Positions 19,750 through 29,600 of a stretch of DNA of 64,000 nt are shown here, piece after piece. This DNA comes from Myxococcus virescens. Its GTDB lineage: Bacteria; Myxococcota; Myxococcia; Myxococcales; Myxococcaceae. The position numbers were made by a program, and so were the translations under genes. The notes under the pieces were generated by a model. That model saw nothing but the letters and a program-made list of their open reading frames with translations. It ran no database searches and was not told the origin of the DNA. The stretch lies in NCBI RefSeq assembly GCF_900101905.1, contig NZ_FNAJ01000001.1, forward strand, positions 496,001-560,000. The letters are read 5' to 3'. Every line of letters starts with the position of its first letter. The stretch's first letter is position 1.

Positions 19750-22700
19750 GACCACGCCCCCTGCTCCAGGGCCCAAGCGCCGCCGTCTGGGCCACGTCGC
19801 ACGCGGCGGAGAAATCAACACGCTCAACATCCGGTTTCCCGGCCGCTACTACGCGTTCGTCACGGAGCGGGAAGGCGCGGACGACGACCCGCTCTACCTG
19901 CGGCTGGAGTGCGTCGAGCGCGACTGGATGGACCGGGTCTGGAACGAACTGGAGAAGCAGTTCGACCCGGGCGACTTCCTCCGCTTCTTCAATGCCGTCA
20001 TCAACGGCCGGCGCTTCGAGGACTTCTACGATGCGCTGACGCTGGAGCAACTCAACCTCTTCTACGTCGTCTATTACTGGTTCCTGCGGCGGGTCATCGA
20101 CGACGGCAATGACTCCGCCCCGGTGTCCGTCTTCGAGTTCGAGCTCGCGCCCGGGGACCCGCTGCGCGATGACCTCTACGAGACGGACTGGTTCCACCTG
20201 GAGTTGCAGGCGACGCCGGGCAGCACCCGCCCGGACGGGCTCTTCGTGCGGGCGGGCAACGTGCGGCGCGCGGGCGTGCACACGGTGCGGGGCTTCACCC
20301 CGGACACGGACTCGCCGCCCGCGGAGCGCTGGCTGCGGAGCTTCCTGCGGGTGGAGGATCGCTCGGATGGCGGGCTGACGCAGGGCGCGCTCAAGGCGCT
20401 CCACTTCCCGCTGCCGGCGCCGCCACCACCACCGCCGCCGTCTCGTCCAGGAGGTCCTGGCGGCTCCGGAGGCTCGGGCCCGATTCCCGAGCCGCCCATC
20501 AAGAACCCCTTCGCCATTCCTTCCGCGCCCCTCCCCATCCCGGTGTCGGCCCGGGTCGCCACCCCGGCGCTGGCGCGGTGGATGCGCGCCGCGGCCCGCC
20601 AGCTCTCCCAACAGGTGCGCGCCTTCACCGAGGAGGTCGCGGACTTCTTCGATGACTGGATGCCGCCTCCCGGAGGGCCCGTGCTCGCATTCGCCGGAGC
20701 CGCCGGCCCTGCGCTGACTTCACGAGCGGTGCCCAGGGAAAGGTCGCGGCCAGGTGCCCCACCGCCCACGGCCCACGCCTACGTAGGTGATGGCGCGCCC
20801 AATCCGATGGATGCGTCCGACCCGAACGGCTTGTTCGCCCCCTTCGTGGGGCTGTTCAACGTGGGCCAGGGCGCGTGCTCGGTGCTGTACGACAACCAGG
20901 GGCGCGCCATCGTCTATTACGACTTCGGCAGCCCGGCGAACGGCCAGCAGGGGACCTTCCCCATCATTCCACTGGGGCACTGTGTGGGCCCCTGCATGTG
21001 CAACGGCCCGCTCATCATCCTGTCCCACTGGGACATGGACCACTGTGATTTGGGGCGCTACTACCCGGAGTCCTTCCGCTGCCGGTGGCTCGCGCCGCAG
21101 CAGCACATGGGCACCGTCGTGTGCCGCGACACGGTCGCGCGTGTCGTCCACGACGGTGGCGAGTTCTACATCTGGGCGGCGTCGGGGCGGCCAGGAACCG
21201 CCGCGAGTCCGCGCGGCACGCCGAGTTCCTGGAACCGCCCAGGTGGCAGTCACATGCGGTTTCCCTGGGGCTTCGTCGAACGCAACTACCGTGAAGGCGC
21301 GCAGAACCCGCTCGCCAGTGGCTCGGACCCGCGCAACAACTCCGGGCTGGCGCTGTATGTCTGCGTGCGCGACGCGCCCGGTGGTGCGGCGGCTGTCGCC
21401 GCGGGCCCCGTGGCCACCGACGCCAACAACCTGGGGGGCAATGGGCGAGGTCTGGTCACCATCGGCGGAGGCGCCCCTCCAGGATGGGTGGCGGCCGCGT
21501 TCGCGGGGCCCAACCTTCCTGGCATTGGAGGCGGCCTGGCCGCATTCCTCGCGGCGATGGGGCCGGCCGGTGGCAACCCCAATCCCGCGGCGATCCTCGC
21601 CCGGCGACAGTCGGCCGCCGCCACCGCGGCGGTGGGCCCGGGTGGTCCAGGCGCCGGTCTCACCGCGAGACAGCGGCTGGTCATCGCGACGCTGGCCGTG
21701 GCGCACCCCGCGCTCGCTGCCGCCACGGCGGTGGCGCTGGGCCGGGCCGCGGAAGTCGCCGCGGACGCCGTGGCGGTCGCGGGCGGAACCCTGCCCCAGA
21801 TGGCGGCGGCGGCGGGCGCGGCCGTCATCGTGGCGAGCGGCGCGCCGGGCACGGCGGTCGCCACCTTCACGGCCATGGGGACAGCGGCGGCGGGCGGCGC
21901 GCCGCTGATGCCCGGGAGCGCCGGGGCCCTGGCGTTGGCCCATGTGCAAGGAGCCATCGTCGGTGCACCTGCCGCCTCCCCCGTCACGACGGCGGCGAAT
22001 ACGGCATCCGGCATCGTGCCACAGGGCGGCGAGGCGGTGCGGGCCGCGGTGGAGGCCGTGGTACGCACCCACGCCCCCGCGCCGCTCCCCGGCCTGTCGC
22101 TGGAAGGCGCGGTGGCCCGCGCCGCTGGCGTCAGCAACCCGGCCGCGGTCTGTAAGGCCCTCGCGCCCCCGCTGCCACCGACGCTCCAGGGAGAGGCGCC
22201 CTTCCACGCCAACGAGCGGTTCGTGCTCCTCACGGGCGACGTCAACTACCAATACATCCCCGCGCAGCGGCGCCCCTTCGCCGCACCCGGCGGCGGAGCT
22301 CCCGGAGGCGCGGTGCCGCTTCCCTACGCCCCCACGGCCCACCCGCCCGTCGTCGTGGGCCTCACCGCGACCCACCACGGCTCCAACAAGGTGGGGGCGA
22401 ACGACCTGAATCCCGACAGGATTCCATGGGCCCCCAACACGCTGCCCACCCGTGCGGCCGCGGTCGCGCACGCGGCGTCAGCGCTTCCCAATCCCAACAT
22501 CCGCCGGGCCGCGACGGCCGCGGCGGCCGCAGCGGCGCTCCCACTCCCATTGCCCGCGAACCTGGCGAACCTGGCCGCCGCGGCGGAACGCGCCGCCTAT
22601 GCCGCCTCCGCGGGGGCCTTCACCCCGCTCGTGGTGGCCCGTGCAGCGGCCGCGGCGGTGGTCCTGGAGAACGCCGTCCCGAACACGCCACAAGCGCAGT

Positions 22701-25699
22701 TCGACCATTTGGGAGCCGTGTCCGCGGGCCCCCCGCCCGCTGTGCCCGCGCTGGTCGGCGCAACGGCGGTGGCCTGGGGCCTGGTGACGGCCGCGTTGGG
22801 CGGTGGCGGTGGCGGTGCGGCGGCGGTGCCAGGACTGGGCCCCGTGGTGGCGGTGCCAGGAGGCCCCCAGGTGGTCAGGGCGGCCACCGAGGCCGTCCTC
22901 ATGGCCAGGGGGCTCCCCAACGCCCACCGCACCGCATCAGCGCGCAGGGCGGTGGAGCAGGCGCACGTCGCCGCGAGGCCCGGAGCGCCACAACCCGTCC
23001 TGCAGGCCGTCGCCGCGGCCGTGGCCGTGCGGCGGAGCATCGCCCAAGGCGGAACCATCTCCGTCCCGACCGCCACCGCCATCGTCCAGGCCTCCCGCCT
23101 GAGCATCACCACCGGCGCCGGGGGCACCGTGGCGGCCCTCACCGGAGCGGGGATTGCCAACCTCCCCGCGGTGACCCATCCCTATTTCGCCACCGCTGTC
23201 GCCGCCATTCCCAACCCGCCGCTGGCGGCGGTCCAGGCCGCGCTGGGGCTCCCGCGGAGCGTGCCCATCGACCCGGCGAATGCCCCCTTCGCGGTGGCCA
23301 ACGCCTTCGCCCCCTCGCCCGTCCTTCCCGAAATCATCCTGGATGCCCTGCTGTCTCGCGGCCAGTCGCTCCCGAAGTTTCCGCTCGCGTTGGTTGAGAT
23401 TGCCGCCGCCCTCGCGGCCATCGGGCCCGGGGCCTCTCTCTCCGAAGTGGCCGCGGTCGTCGAGGCGGCGCGCGCAGCGCAAAATGGTCAGGCGGCGGGC
23501 GCACCTCCCGCCGCCGGGCACGCGCACGCGGCGGCGGACCGCATCGGCTATTCCTACGGCGTCGCCATCCAGACGGGCGGCGCGGCGGCGGCCCCTCCCT
23601 TCGCGCACCGCTATCTCTCTCAGGGCGTGGGACATCCCGCCCACCTCGCCATCGACAAGTACCAGCGCCGGGGTTGGGCGGTGCGCCGCAACACCAGCAT
23701 GCACGCGGACCAGAGCACACAGCCAGACGACAGCCCTCGCGGGCACCACGCCTTGGGGTGGGAGCTGGCCCCGCTCTACGAAGGACCGCTGCGTCCGGCC
23801 TCCCCCGTCACGGGCACCCTTTCGCGGACCTGCCATGGCTGCAAGGAGGTCGCCGCGACCCGAGCCAACGCGGCCGTGGGTGTGGGAACAGCGCCAGCCA
23901 CCGCCGTGGCCACCGCCATCGGCGTGGTCCCCGCCGCGGCCGCCGCCACCGCCCCCGCGGCAGGTCCCGTCAACGCCGCGCAACTGGGCCTGCAGGGCGT
24001 TCCAGCCGCGCGAGCGGCCCGCCGGAGCCTGGAGCCCGCCATCGCGGCCCGGGCCGCCGTGCCCTTCGCCAGGGCCGCGGTCGCGGGCGTCGCCGCGGCC
24101 CATGCCACGAGCGCATGCATCATCGTGAGCCAAGCGGTCCTCGCGGCCCGGTGGCCCGCCGCCACGGCGCGAGGGGCCGTCGTTCGGGGCGGGCCTCTCT
24201 CTCCGGCGGCCGCGATGCTCGTGGGCGTCCCGGCATCGGCCGCCGAAGCCGTCACGGCGGCCTACACCACGGTGCTGGCCGCCCCACTCGCCCTGCCCCC
24301 GACGGACCTCGCCGCGGTGGTGGCCGCAGTGGCCGTGAGCCTGGGAGAGCCGCCCCTCGCCGCTGTCGCCGCGACCGTGGCGCTCCCCTTCCTGGGAGGC
24401 ACGGGCGCGGCGGCCCACAGCGCCGCCCTGGCGACGGCCGCCGGTGTCGGGATTGATGACTTCGCGGCGGCCATCGTCGGAGGCGCTCATGCCTGCGCGT
24501 TGGGCGCGAACCTGCCAGCGCCCGTCGCCGCCAGGGTGGCCGCCATCTCCGCCATGGCCGGAGGCGCCCCAACTCCCACGGCGCTGGATGCGGTGGCCAA
24601 CGCCATCTCCGCGGGACCTCCGGTCGCGGCACACCACGCCCTCCTCATGGGCACGGCGGGAACCACGCTTCCGGCCATCGCCGCGGTCGTCGCGGCGGCG
24701 GCGGGCATGGCCCACGCGGGCGTGACTCCCCCAGCCGCGGCGGACGCGAGCACCTGTCATGCCGCCGCGGCCGCCACCGTGCCGGGCATCACCCAGGCCG
24801 CCGTGAATGCCTGCGCCGCCACGCTCGCGGGCGGCGCCATCCACCCCAACCCAGCCGCTGTCGCGGGCCTCGTGGCGGCCTCCACGCCGACCGCCGCCGC
24901 CGCCGTGTCAGTTGCATCTGCCGTGCTGACAGCCACCGGGGCGGCCCCCCCGGCGCTCGGGGACGCCGCCGTCTGCTACGCCTCGGCGGCAGCCGCCGTC
25001 ACCGCTGCGATGGGAGGCGCGGCCGCCGCCGCCGAAGCCGCGGCCGCCGCCCTCACGGGCGTCTTCGTGCCCGCCGTCGGCAACACCGCGGTGACGGCCG
25101 CCACCGCCGCGAATTCCAGCGAGGAGGCAGCCGCGGCGGTGGCGGCGGCCGCCGCCCTCGTCACGGCGGATGCATTGACGCTGCCGACCGCGGCCCAATC
25201 GGCGGCCTGTTACGCGGCGGCCGCGGCGGCCGCGGGTGTTCCGGCGCTCGCGGCGAACGCGGCGGCTGGGACCCTTGCCCTGGCCGGCGTCACCGCCGCC
25301 ACCGATGCCAACACGGCACTGGTCGCGGGCGCCGCCCCGCTCGCATGTGCCACCGTCGCCGCGGCCATGGTCGTCACCCAGCTCGCCGTGGGCGGTACCG
25401 CCAATCACCGCGCGGTCGCGGCCGCGGCCAGCGCTTCAGCCATCGGCGTTCCCGTGGGGCCAGTGGACCAGGCCGCCCAGAGCCTCAGCGTGGGCATGGC
25501 CCATCCCATCTCCGTGGCCATCGCCGAGTCCGCGTCGATGCGGGCTTCGGGCGCATCGGAAGAAGCCGCCGCGGCCATGGCCACCGTCCGGGTGCTCGAG
25601 CCTCGGAGCGCCCCCCTGGCCGCCGTGGCAGCAGCCAGTGCGGGCGTACCCGCCGCGGACGCCGCCGCCACGGCCGCCATCCGTCTCTTCAATGTCTGA
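19742..25699 (+). CDS. Giant Ala-rich protein with split ComEC-type metallo-beta-lactamase domain
   Basis: 1985 residues from a GTG start; no signal peptide or TM segment is obvious. Residues 1-215 form a novel region (INTLNIRFPGRYYAF, FYDALTLEQLNLFYVVYYWF), followed by a Pro/Gly linker at about 225-250. The lactamase fold then follows: LFNVGQGACSVLYDN (about 370), the HxDxDH-type metal motif LSHWDMDH (His429, Asp431, Asp433, His434), LLTGDVNY (Asp833), ATHHGSNKV (His878/879), IGYSYGVAIQTG (about 1267) and HPAHLAIDKYQRRGWAVRRN (about 1300). Order and wording match the C-terminal predicted nuclease domain of ComEC/Rec2. The usual ~250 residues are spread over ~950 by Ala-rich inserts of about 290 and 385 residues. 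A ~620-residue Ala-rich tail follows TCHGCKE. Ala exceeds a third of the chain in inserts and tail. Likely a metal-dependent nuclease or phosphodiesterase; role unknown. Confidence 0.8.
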   Translation: MPETTPPAPGPKRRRLGHVARGGEINTLNIRFPGRYYAFVTEREGADDDPLYLRLECVERDWMDRVWNELEKQFDPGDFLRFFNAVINGRRFEDFYDALTLEQLNLFYVVYYWFLRRVIDDGNDSAPVSVFEFELAPGDPLRDDLYETDWFHLELQATPGSTRPDGLFVRAGNVRRAGVHTVRGFTPDTDSPPAERWLRSFLRVEDRSDGGLTQGALKALHFPLPAPPPPPPPSRPGGPGGSGGSGPIPEPPIKNPFAIPSAPLPIPVSARVATPALARWMRAAARQLSQQVRAFTEEVADFFDDWMPPPGGPVLAFAGAAGPALTSRAVPRERSRPGAPPPTAHAYVGDGAPNPMDASDPNGLFAPFVGLFNVGQGACSVLYDNQGRAIVYYDFGSPANGQQGTFPIIPLGHCVGPCMCNGPLIILSHWDMDHCDLGRYYPESFRCRWLAPQQHMGTVVCRDTVARVVHDGGEFYIWAASGRPGTAASPRGTPSSWNRPGGSHMRFPWGFVERNYREGAQNPLASGSDPRNNSGLALYVCVRDAPGGAAAVAAGPVATDANNLGGNGRGLVTIGGGAPPGWVAAAFAGPNLPGIGGGLAAFLAAMGPAGGNPNPAAILARRQSAAATAAVGPGGPGAGLTARQRLVIATLAVAHPALAAATAVALGRAAEVAADAVAVAGGTLPQMAAAAGAAVIVASGAPGTAVATFTAMGTAAAGGAPLMPGSAGALALAHVQGAIVGAPAASPVTTAANTASGIVPQGGEAVRAAVEAVVRTHAPAPLPGLSLEGAVARAAGVSNPAAVCKALAPPLPPTLQGEAPFHANERFVLLTGDVNYQYIPAQRRPFAAPGGGAPGGAVPLPYAPTAHPPVVVGLTATHHGSNKVGANDLNPDRIPWAPNTLPTRAAAVAHAASALPNPNIRRAATAAAAAAALPLPLPANLANLAAAAERAAYAASAGAFTPLVVARAAAAAVVLENAVPNTPQAQFDHLGAVSAGPPPAVPALVGATAVAWGLVTAALGGGGGGAAAVPGLGPVVAVPGGPQVVRAATEAVLMARGLPNAHRTASARRAVEQAHVAARPGAPQPVLQAVAAAVAVRRSIAQGGTISVPTATAIVQASRLSITTGAGGTVAALTGAGIANLPAVTHPYFATAVAAIPNPPLAAVQAALGLPRSVPIDPANAPFAVANAFAPSPVLPEIILDALLSRGQSLPKFPLALVEIAAALAAIGPGASLSEVAAVVEAARAAQNGQAAGAPPAAGHAHAAADRIGYSYGVAIQTGGAAAAPPFAHRYLSQGVGHPAHLAIDKYQRRGWAVRRNTSMHADQSTQPDDSPRGHHALGWELAPLYEGPLRPASPVTGTLSRTCHGCKEVAATRANAAVGVGTAPATAVATAIGVVPAAAAATAPAAGPVNAAQLGLQGVPAARAARRSLEPAIAARAAVPFARAAVAGVAAAHATSACIIVSQAVLAARWPAATARGAVVRGGPLSPAAAMLVGVPASAAEAVTAAYTTVLAAPLALPPTDLAAVVAAVAVSLGEPPLAAVAATVALPFLGGTGAAAHSAALATAAGVGIDDFAAAIVGGAHACALGANLPAPVAARVAAISAMAGGAPTPTALDAVANAISAGPPVAAHHALLMGTAGTTLPAIAAVVAAAAGMAHAGVTPPAAADASTCHAAAAATVPGITQAAVNACAATLAGGAIHPNPAAVAGLVAASTPTAAAAVSVASAVLTATGAAPPALGDAAVCYASAAAAVTAAMGGAAAAAEAAAAALTGVFVPAVGNTAVTAATAANSSEEAAAAVAAAAALVTADALTLPTAAQSAACYAAAAAAAGVPALAANAAAGTLALAGVTAATDANTALVAGAAPLACATVAAAMVVTQLAVGGTANHRAVAAAASASAIGVPVGPVDQAAQSLSVGMAHPISVAIAESASMRASGASEEAAAAMATVRVLEPRSAPLAAVAAASAGVPAADAAATAAIRLFNV
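24700..25480 (+). repeat. Degenerate ~70-78-residue Ala-rich protein repeats encoded in the tail
   Basis: Inside the giant gene, recurrent units are marked by a Cys-aromatic/His-Ala box: STCHAAAAATVPGITQAA, AVCYASAAAAVTAAM and SAACYAAAAAAAGVPALAA. Box-to-box spacing is 73 and then 78 residues. Each unit continues with an AAxTLxxGV segment, a TAxVAxA segment and an AxAVLTAxG-like helix. A related segment without the Cys box follows. The pattern suggests a helical solenoid rather than disordered polyalanine. The Ala-rich inserts contain looser versions. Confidence 0.55.
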
Positions 25700-25733
25700 C
25701 CCGTCCGCGCCCCCCGCGTGACACAGTTCCCCC

Positions 25734-26489
25734 ATGTTCGACGTCGCGCGCTACCTGGAGCGAATCGGCGTGGGGGCGGAGCAGTCCCTCACGAGGCTGC
25801 ACCGGGCCCACCTGGAGGCCGTGCCCTTCGAGAACCTGGACATCCACCTGAAGCGGCCCATCCGGCTCGACATGGACGCCCTCTTCGAGAAGGTCGTCGT
25901 CCAGCGGCGCGGCGGCTTCTGCTACGAGCTCAACGGCCTCTTCGCCCGGCTGCTGACGGCGCTGGGCCACCGGGTGACGCTGCTGTCCGCGGGCGTGGCC
26001 ACGGCACCGGATGGCAGCGCCTACGGCCCCGAGTTCGACCACCTGGCCCTCCAGGTGGAGGATGAACAGGGACGCTGGTTGGCGGATGTCGGCTTCGGTG
26101 AGTGCTTCACCGAGCCCCTGCGCCTGGACACCCACGACGTCCAGGTGCGCTCCGGCCGCGCGTACCGGCTCTCACCGGAGGGCGACGACCTCATCCTCTG
26201 GAGTGAGAAGCCCTCCGGATGGGAGGCGGAGTACCGCCTCTCCCTCGTGCCCCGCCAGCTCGCGGACTTCGAGGGCATGTGCCGCTACCACCAGACCTCC
26301 CCGGACTCCATCTTCACCCAGCGGCGGCTGTGCACCCGGGCGACGCCAGAGGGGCGCATCACCGCCAAGGAGGGCACACTCGTCCTGACCCGGCGCGGGG
26401 TCCGGACGGAGCAGCCTCTCCCCGACGAAGACGCCCTGCGGCGCGCGCTCGTCGAACACTTCGGCGTCATCCTCCCGCCCCTGGAGTAG
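25734..26489 (+). CDS. Arylamine N-acetyltransferase
   Basis: 251 residues. The Cys-His-Asp triad is visible: Cys63 in RRGGFCYELNG, His103 in EFDHLAL and Asp118 in LADVGFGE. The N-terminal signature VPFENLDIHL is also present. The enzyme moves acetyl from acetyl-CoA to arylamines, hydrazines or related xenobiotics; homologues in secondary-metabolism clusters form amides. It is slightly shorter than typical bacterial NATs (about 275). It begins 34 bp after the giant gene and may be co-transcribed, though a functional link is not evident. Confidence 0.95.
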   Translation: MFDVARYLERIGVGAEQSLTRLHRAHLEAVPFENLDIHLKRPIRLDMDALFEKVVVQRRGGFCYELNGLFARLLTALGHRVTLLSAGVATAPDGSAYGPEFDHLALQVEDEQGRWLADVGFGECFTEPLRLDTHDVQVRSGRAYRLSPEGDDLILWSEKPSGWEAEYRLSLVPRQLADFEGMCRYHQTSPDSIFTQRRLCTRATPEGRITAKEGTLVLTRRGVRTEQPLPDEDALRRALVEHFGVILPPLE

Positions 26490-26630
26490 TGCGCACCTGT
26501 CCCCACCCCATCCTCCATCGTACGATGGCCAAGCAGGGGAAGCCCCAGAGGGGTTCACCTGTTCATCCGCGTCGACGCCCCTGCCCGGGGCTGGCGCCCC
26601 TTACCGCAAGCCGTCCACCCAGGAGAACGG

Positions 26631-29600
26631 ATGTCCCGCTTCACATTGCTGGCCGCAGTCCTCGTGCTCACCTGCCCGTTGTGGGCGCAGGCGAAGCCGG
26701 CCGCGGATGAGACCGCTCGCGTCCATGCGGCCGAGGCGATGAAGCAGGCCTCCTCCCCCCGAAGCGCCGCCAGCCTGCTGCGGATGCACGCGCTGGTGGA
26801 CGAGGTGGAGGACCTCACGCCCCTGCTGAGCACCTACGCCTACGTGGCCTCCCGCCGCACCTCGGACCCGAACACCCGCGCCACCGCGCAGATGCTCCTG
26901 CTGGACACCGAGCGCGCCCGGGGACGGCTGGTGCGCGCCAACGAGGTGAAGCAGTGGCTGGGCTACGTGGGCGACTACTACGTCACCGGCGGCTTCGAGA
27001 ACGAAGGCAAGGCCGGCTGTGACACCGACTTCGGCCCCGAGGCCGCCAACCTGGACCTGTCCGCCACCTACCCCGCGGCCAAGGGCGGCAACACCACCTG
27101 GCGCAAGCTGACGGCGAACACCGCGGACGGCTACATCGACCTGGCCACCGCCATCCGCCCCAACCGCGAGGCCGTGGCCTACGCCGTCACCTGGCTGGAG
27201 TCCTCCCAGGAGTCGCGCGTGTCGCTGGGCGTGGGCACGTCCGGCGCGTTCCGGCTGTGGGTGAACGGGCAGCTCGCCGCGAAGGAGGACCGCTACAACC
27301 TGCCGCGCCCGGACCAGTCCCGCGTGTCCGTGAAGCTGCGCAAGGGCCTCAACCGCGTGCTCGTGAAGGTGTGCCAGGAGTCCGGCCCGCTGGGCTTCTA
27401 CCTGCGCCAGGAGTCGCCCACCGTGCGCGCGACGCTGCCGGCGAAGGCGCCCGCCCTGGAGAAAGGCACCGCGCCGCAGCCCCAGCCGCTGCCCACCCTC
27501 ACCTCCGCCCTGCGCGCGATGGTGGAGAAGAACCCGGATGACGCCGCGCTGCGCGGCGACTACGCACGGGTGCTGGGCTTCTTCCGCGCGTATGACGAGC
27601 GCGAGCACACCGCCAGCGCCGAGGCCGCGCGCGCCGCGGAAGCAGCCCCCAAGGACGCCCGGCTCCAGTTGCTCGCCGCCCATGCGCAGCGGGATGACCT
27701 GAACGAGCGCCGCCGCTTCCTGGAAGCCGCCATCGCCGCCGACCCCGCCATGCCGGAGGCGCGCGTGGCGCTGGCCGACCACGAACTGGACCGCGGCCAC
27801 CCCGAGCGCGTGCAGCCGCTGGTGGCGCCCGTGCTGGAGAAGACGCCGGATGACGTCAACGCGCGGCTGGTGCTGGCGCGCGCGCATGAAGCCCTGGGCG
27901 AGCGCCCCAAGGCCCACGCCCTGGTGGAGGAGACGTTCCGCCTGCAGCCCCGCGTGCCTCGCGCGGTGCGCGCCGCGGCCCAGGTGTCCCGGCAGCTCGA
28001 CCGCAGCCGCGAGGCCATGGACCGGATGCGCGTGGTGCTGGCGCTGCGCTTCGACGACACCACCACGCGCCACATGCTCGCCACGATGCTGGCGGAGGCC
28101 GGGCAGGTGGAGTCCGCCCAGCGCGAGTACGCGCAGCTGGTGAAGCTCAACCCCTTCGACAATGGCTCCCGCGTGCGGCTGGCGGAGCTGAAGGCCAGCA
28201 ACGGCGCGGTGGAGGAAGCCGTCGCCCTCTTCGCCGAGGCCCGCGCGCTGTCCCCGGACGAGCCGGAGGTCTATGAGCGCGAGGGCCGCGCCCTGCTGGC
28301 CGCGGGCCGCCGCGAGCCGGCGCTGGCCTCGTTCGAGCGCTCGCTCGCGCTGCGCCCGCAGAACCCGGGCCTGAAGGAGGCCCTGCGCACCGTCAAGGGC
28401 GAGAGCACCGGCACCGGCATGCAGTACCTGGTGGACGCCCAGGCGCTGGCCAAGGAGTCGGAGGCCTACGTCCATGAGGACGCCCTCTACCTGGTGGACA
28501 ACACCTACGTGCGCGTCCAGCAGAGCGGCCTGTCCAGCCGCCTGCACCAGACGGTGGTCAAGGTCTTCAACTCGCGCGGCGTAGACGCGTTCCGCACCAT
28601 CCCCGTCACCTATTCGCCGGACCGCCAGGAGGTGCGCGTACTGCGCGCCCGCGTCATCAAGGCGGATGGCTCCGTGGTGGAGAGCTACGGTGAGAACGAG
28701 CGCAACATCAACGAGCCGTGGACGGGCATGTACTACGACGCCCGCGCCAAGATTCTCTCCTTCCCCTCGCTGTCGGCGGGCGACACGCTCGAGCTGACGT
28801 ACCGCCTGGACGACACCGCGCAGGACAACCTCCTGTCGGATTACTGGGGTGACGTGGAGAGCGTGCAGGGCGTCTACCCGAAGGTGCGCTTCCAGTACCT
28901 GGTGGACATGCCGCAGGCACGGCCCCTGTATTGGAACAAGAGCAAGCTGACCGGCGTGGCGAGCGCGCAGGAGACGCTGGACGCCGGCCGCGTGCTGTAC
29001 CGCTGGAACGCCAAGCACGTCGCCAAGGTGGTGCCGGAGCCCGGCATGCCCGGCTGGGCGGAGGTGGCGCAGAACCTCCACGTCTCCACCTACCAGACGT
29101 GGGAGCAGGTGGGCCGCTACTGGTGGGGCCTGGTGCGCGACCAGCTCCAGCCCAACGCGGAGCTGCGGCAGACGGTGGACCAGGTGCTGCAGGGCGTGGA
29201 CCGGAAGAATGAGCTGGCGGTGGTGCGCGCCATCTACAACTTCGTGGTGACGAACACGCGCTACGTGGCGCTGGAGTTCGGCATCCACGGCTTCAAGCCC
29301 TACCGCGTGGACCGGGTGCTGGCGCGCCGCTTCGGCGACTGCAAGGACAAGGCGAGCCTCATCCACTCCATGCTCCAGGTGGCGGGCGTGGAGAGCCGGC
29401 TGGTGCTGCTGCGCATGCGCAACCTGGGCTCCATTGGCGAGGAGCCCGCGAGCCTGGCGGCCTTCAACCACGCCATCGCCTACGTGCCCAAGTTCGACCT
29501 GTACCTGGACGGCACCGCGGAGTTCCACGGCGCCAACGAGCTGCCCAGCGCGGACCGGGTGGCCAACGTGCTGGTGGTGGAGCCCAACGGCAAGAGCACC

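Noticed and set aside
22937-24844. Long minus-strand frame opposite the Ala-rich gene
   Set aside because: Gly/Arg-rich translation without motifs, expected opposite GC-rich Ala codons.
19742-25699. Idea that the Ala-rich inserts are wrong-frame translation caused by sequencing frameshifts
   Set aside because: Lactamase motifs before, between and after the inserts are in the same frame with no stop, so any frameshift would need exact compensation each time.
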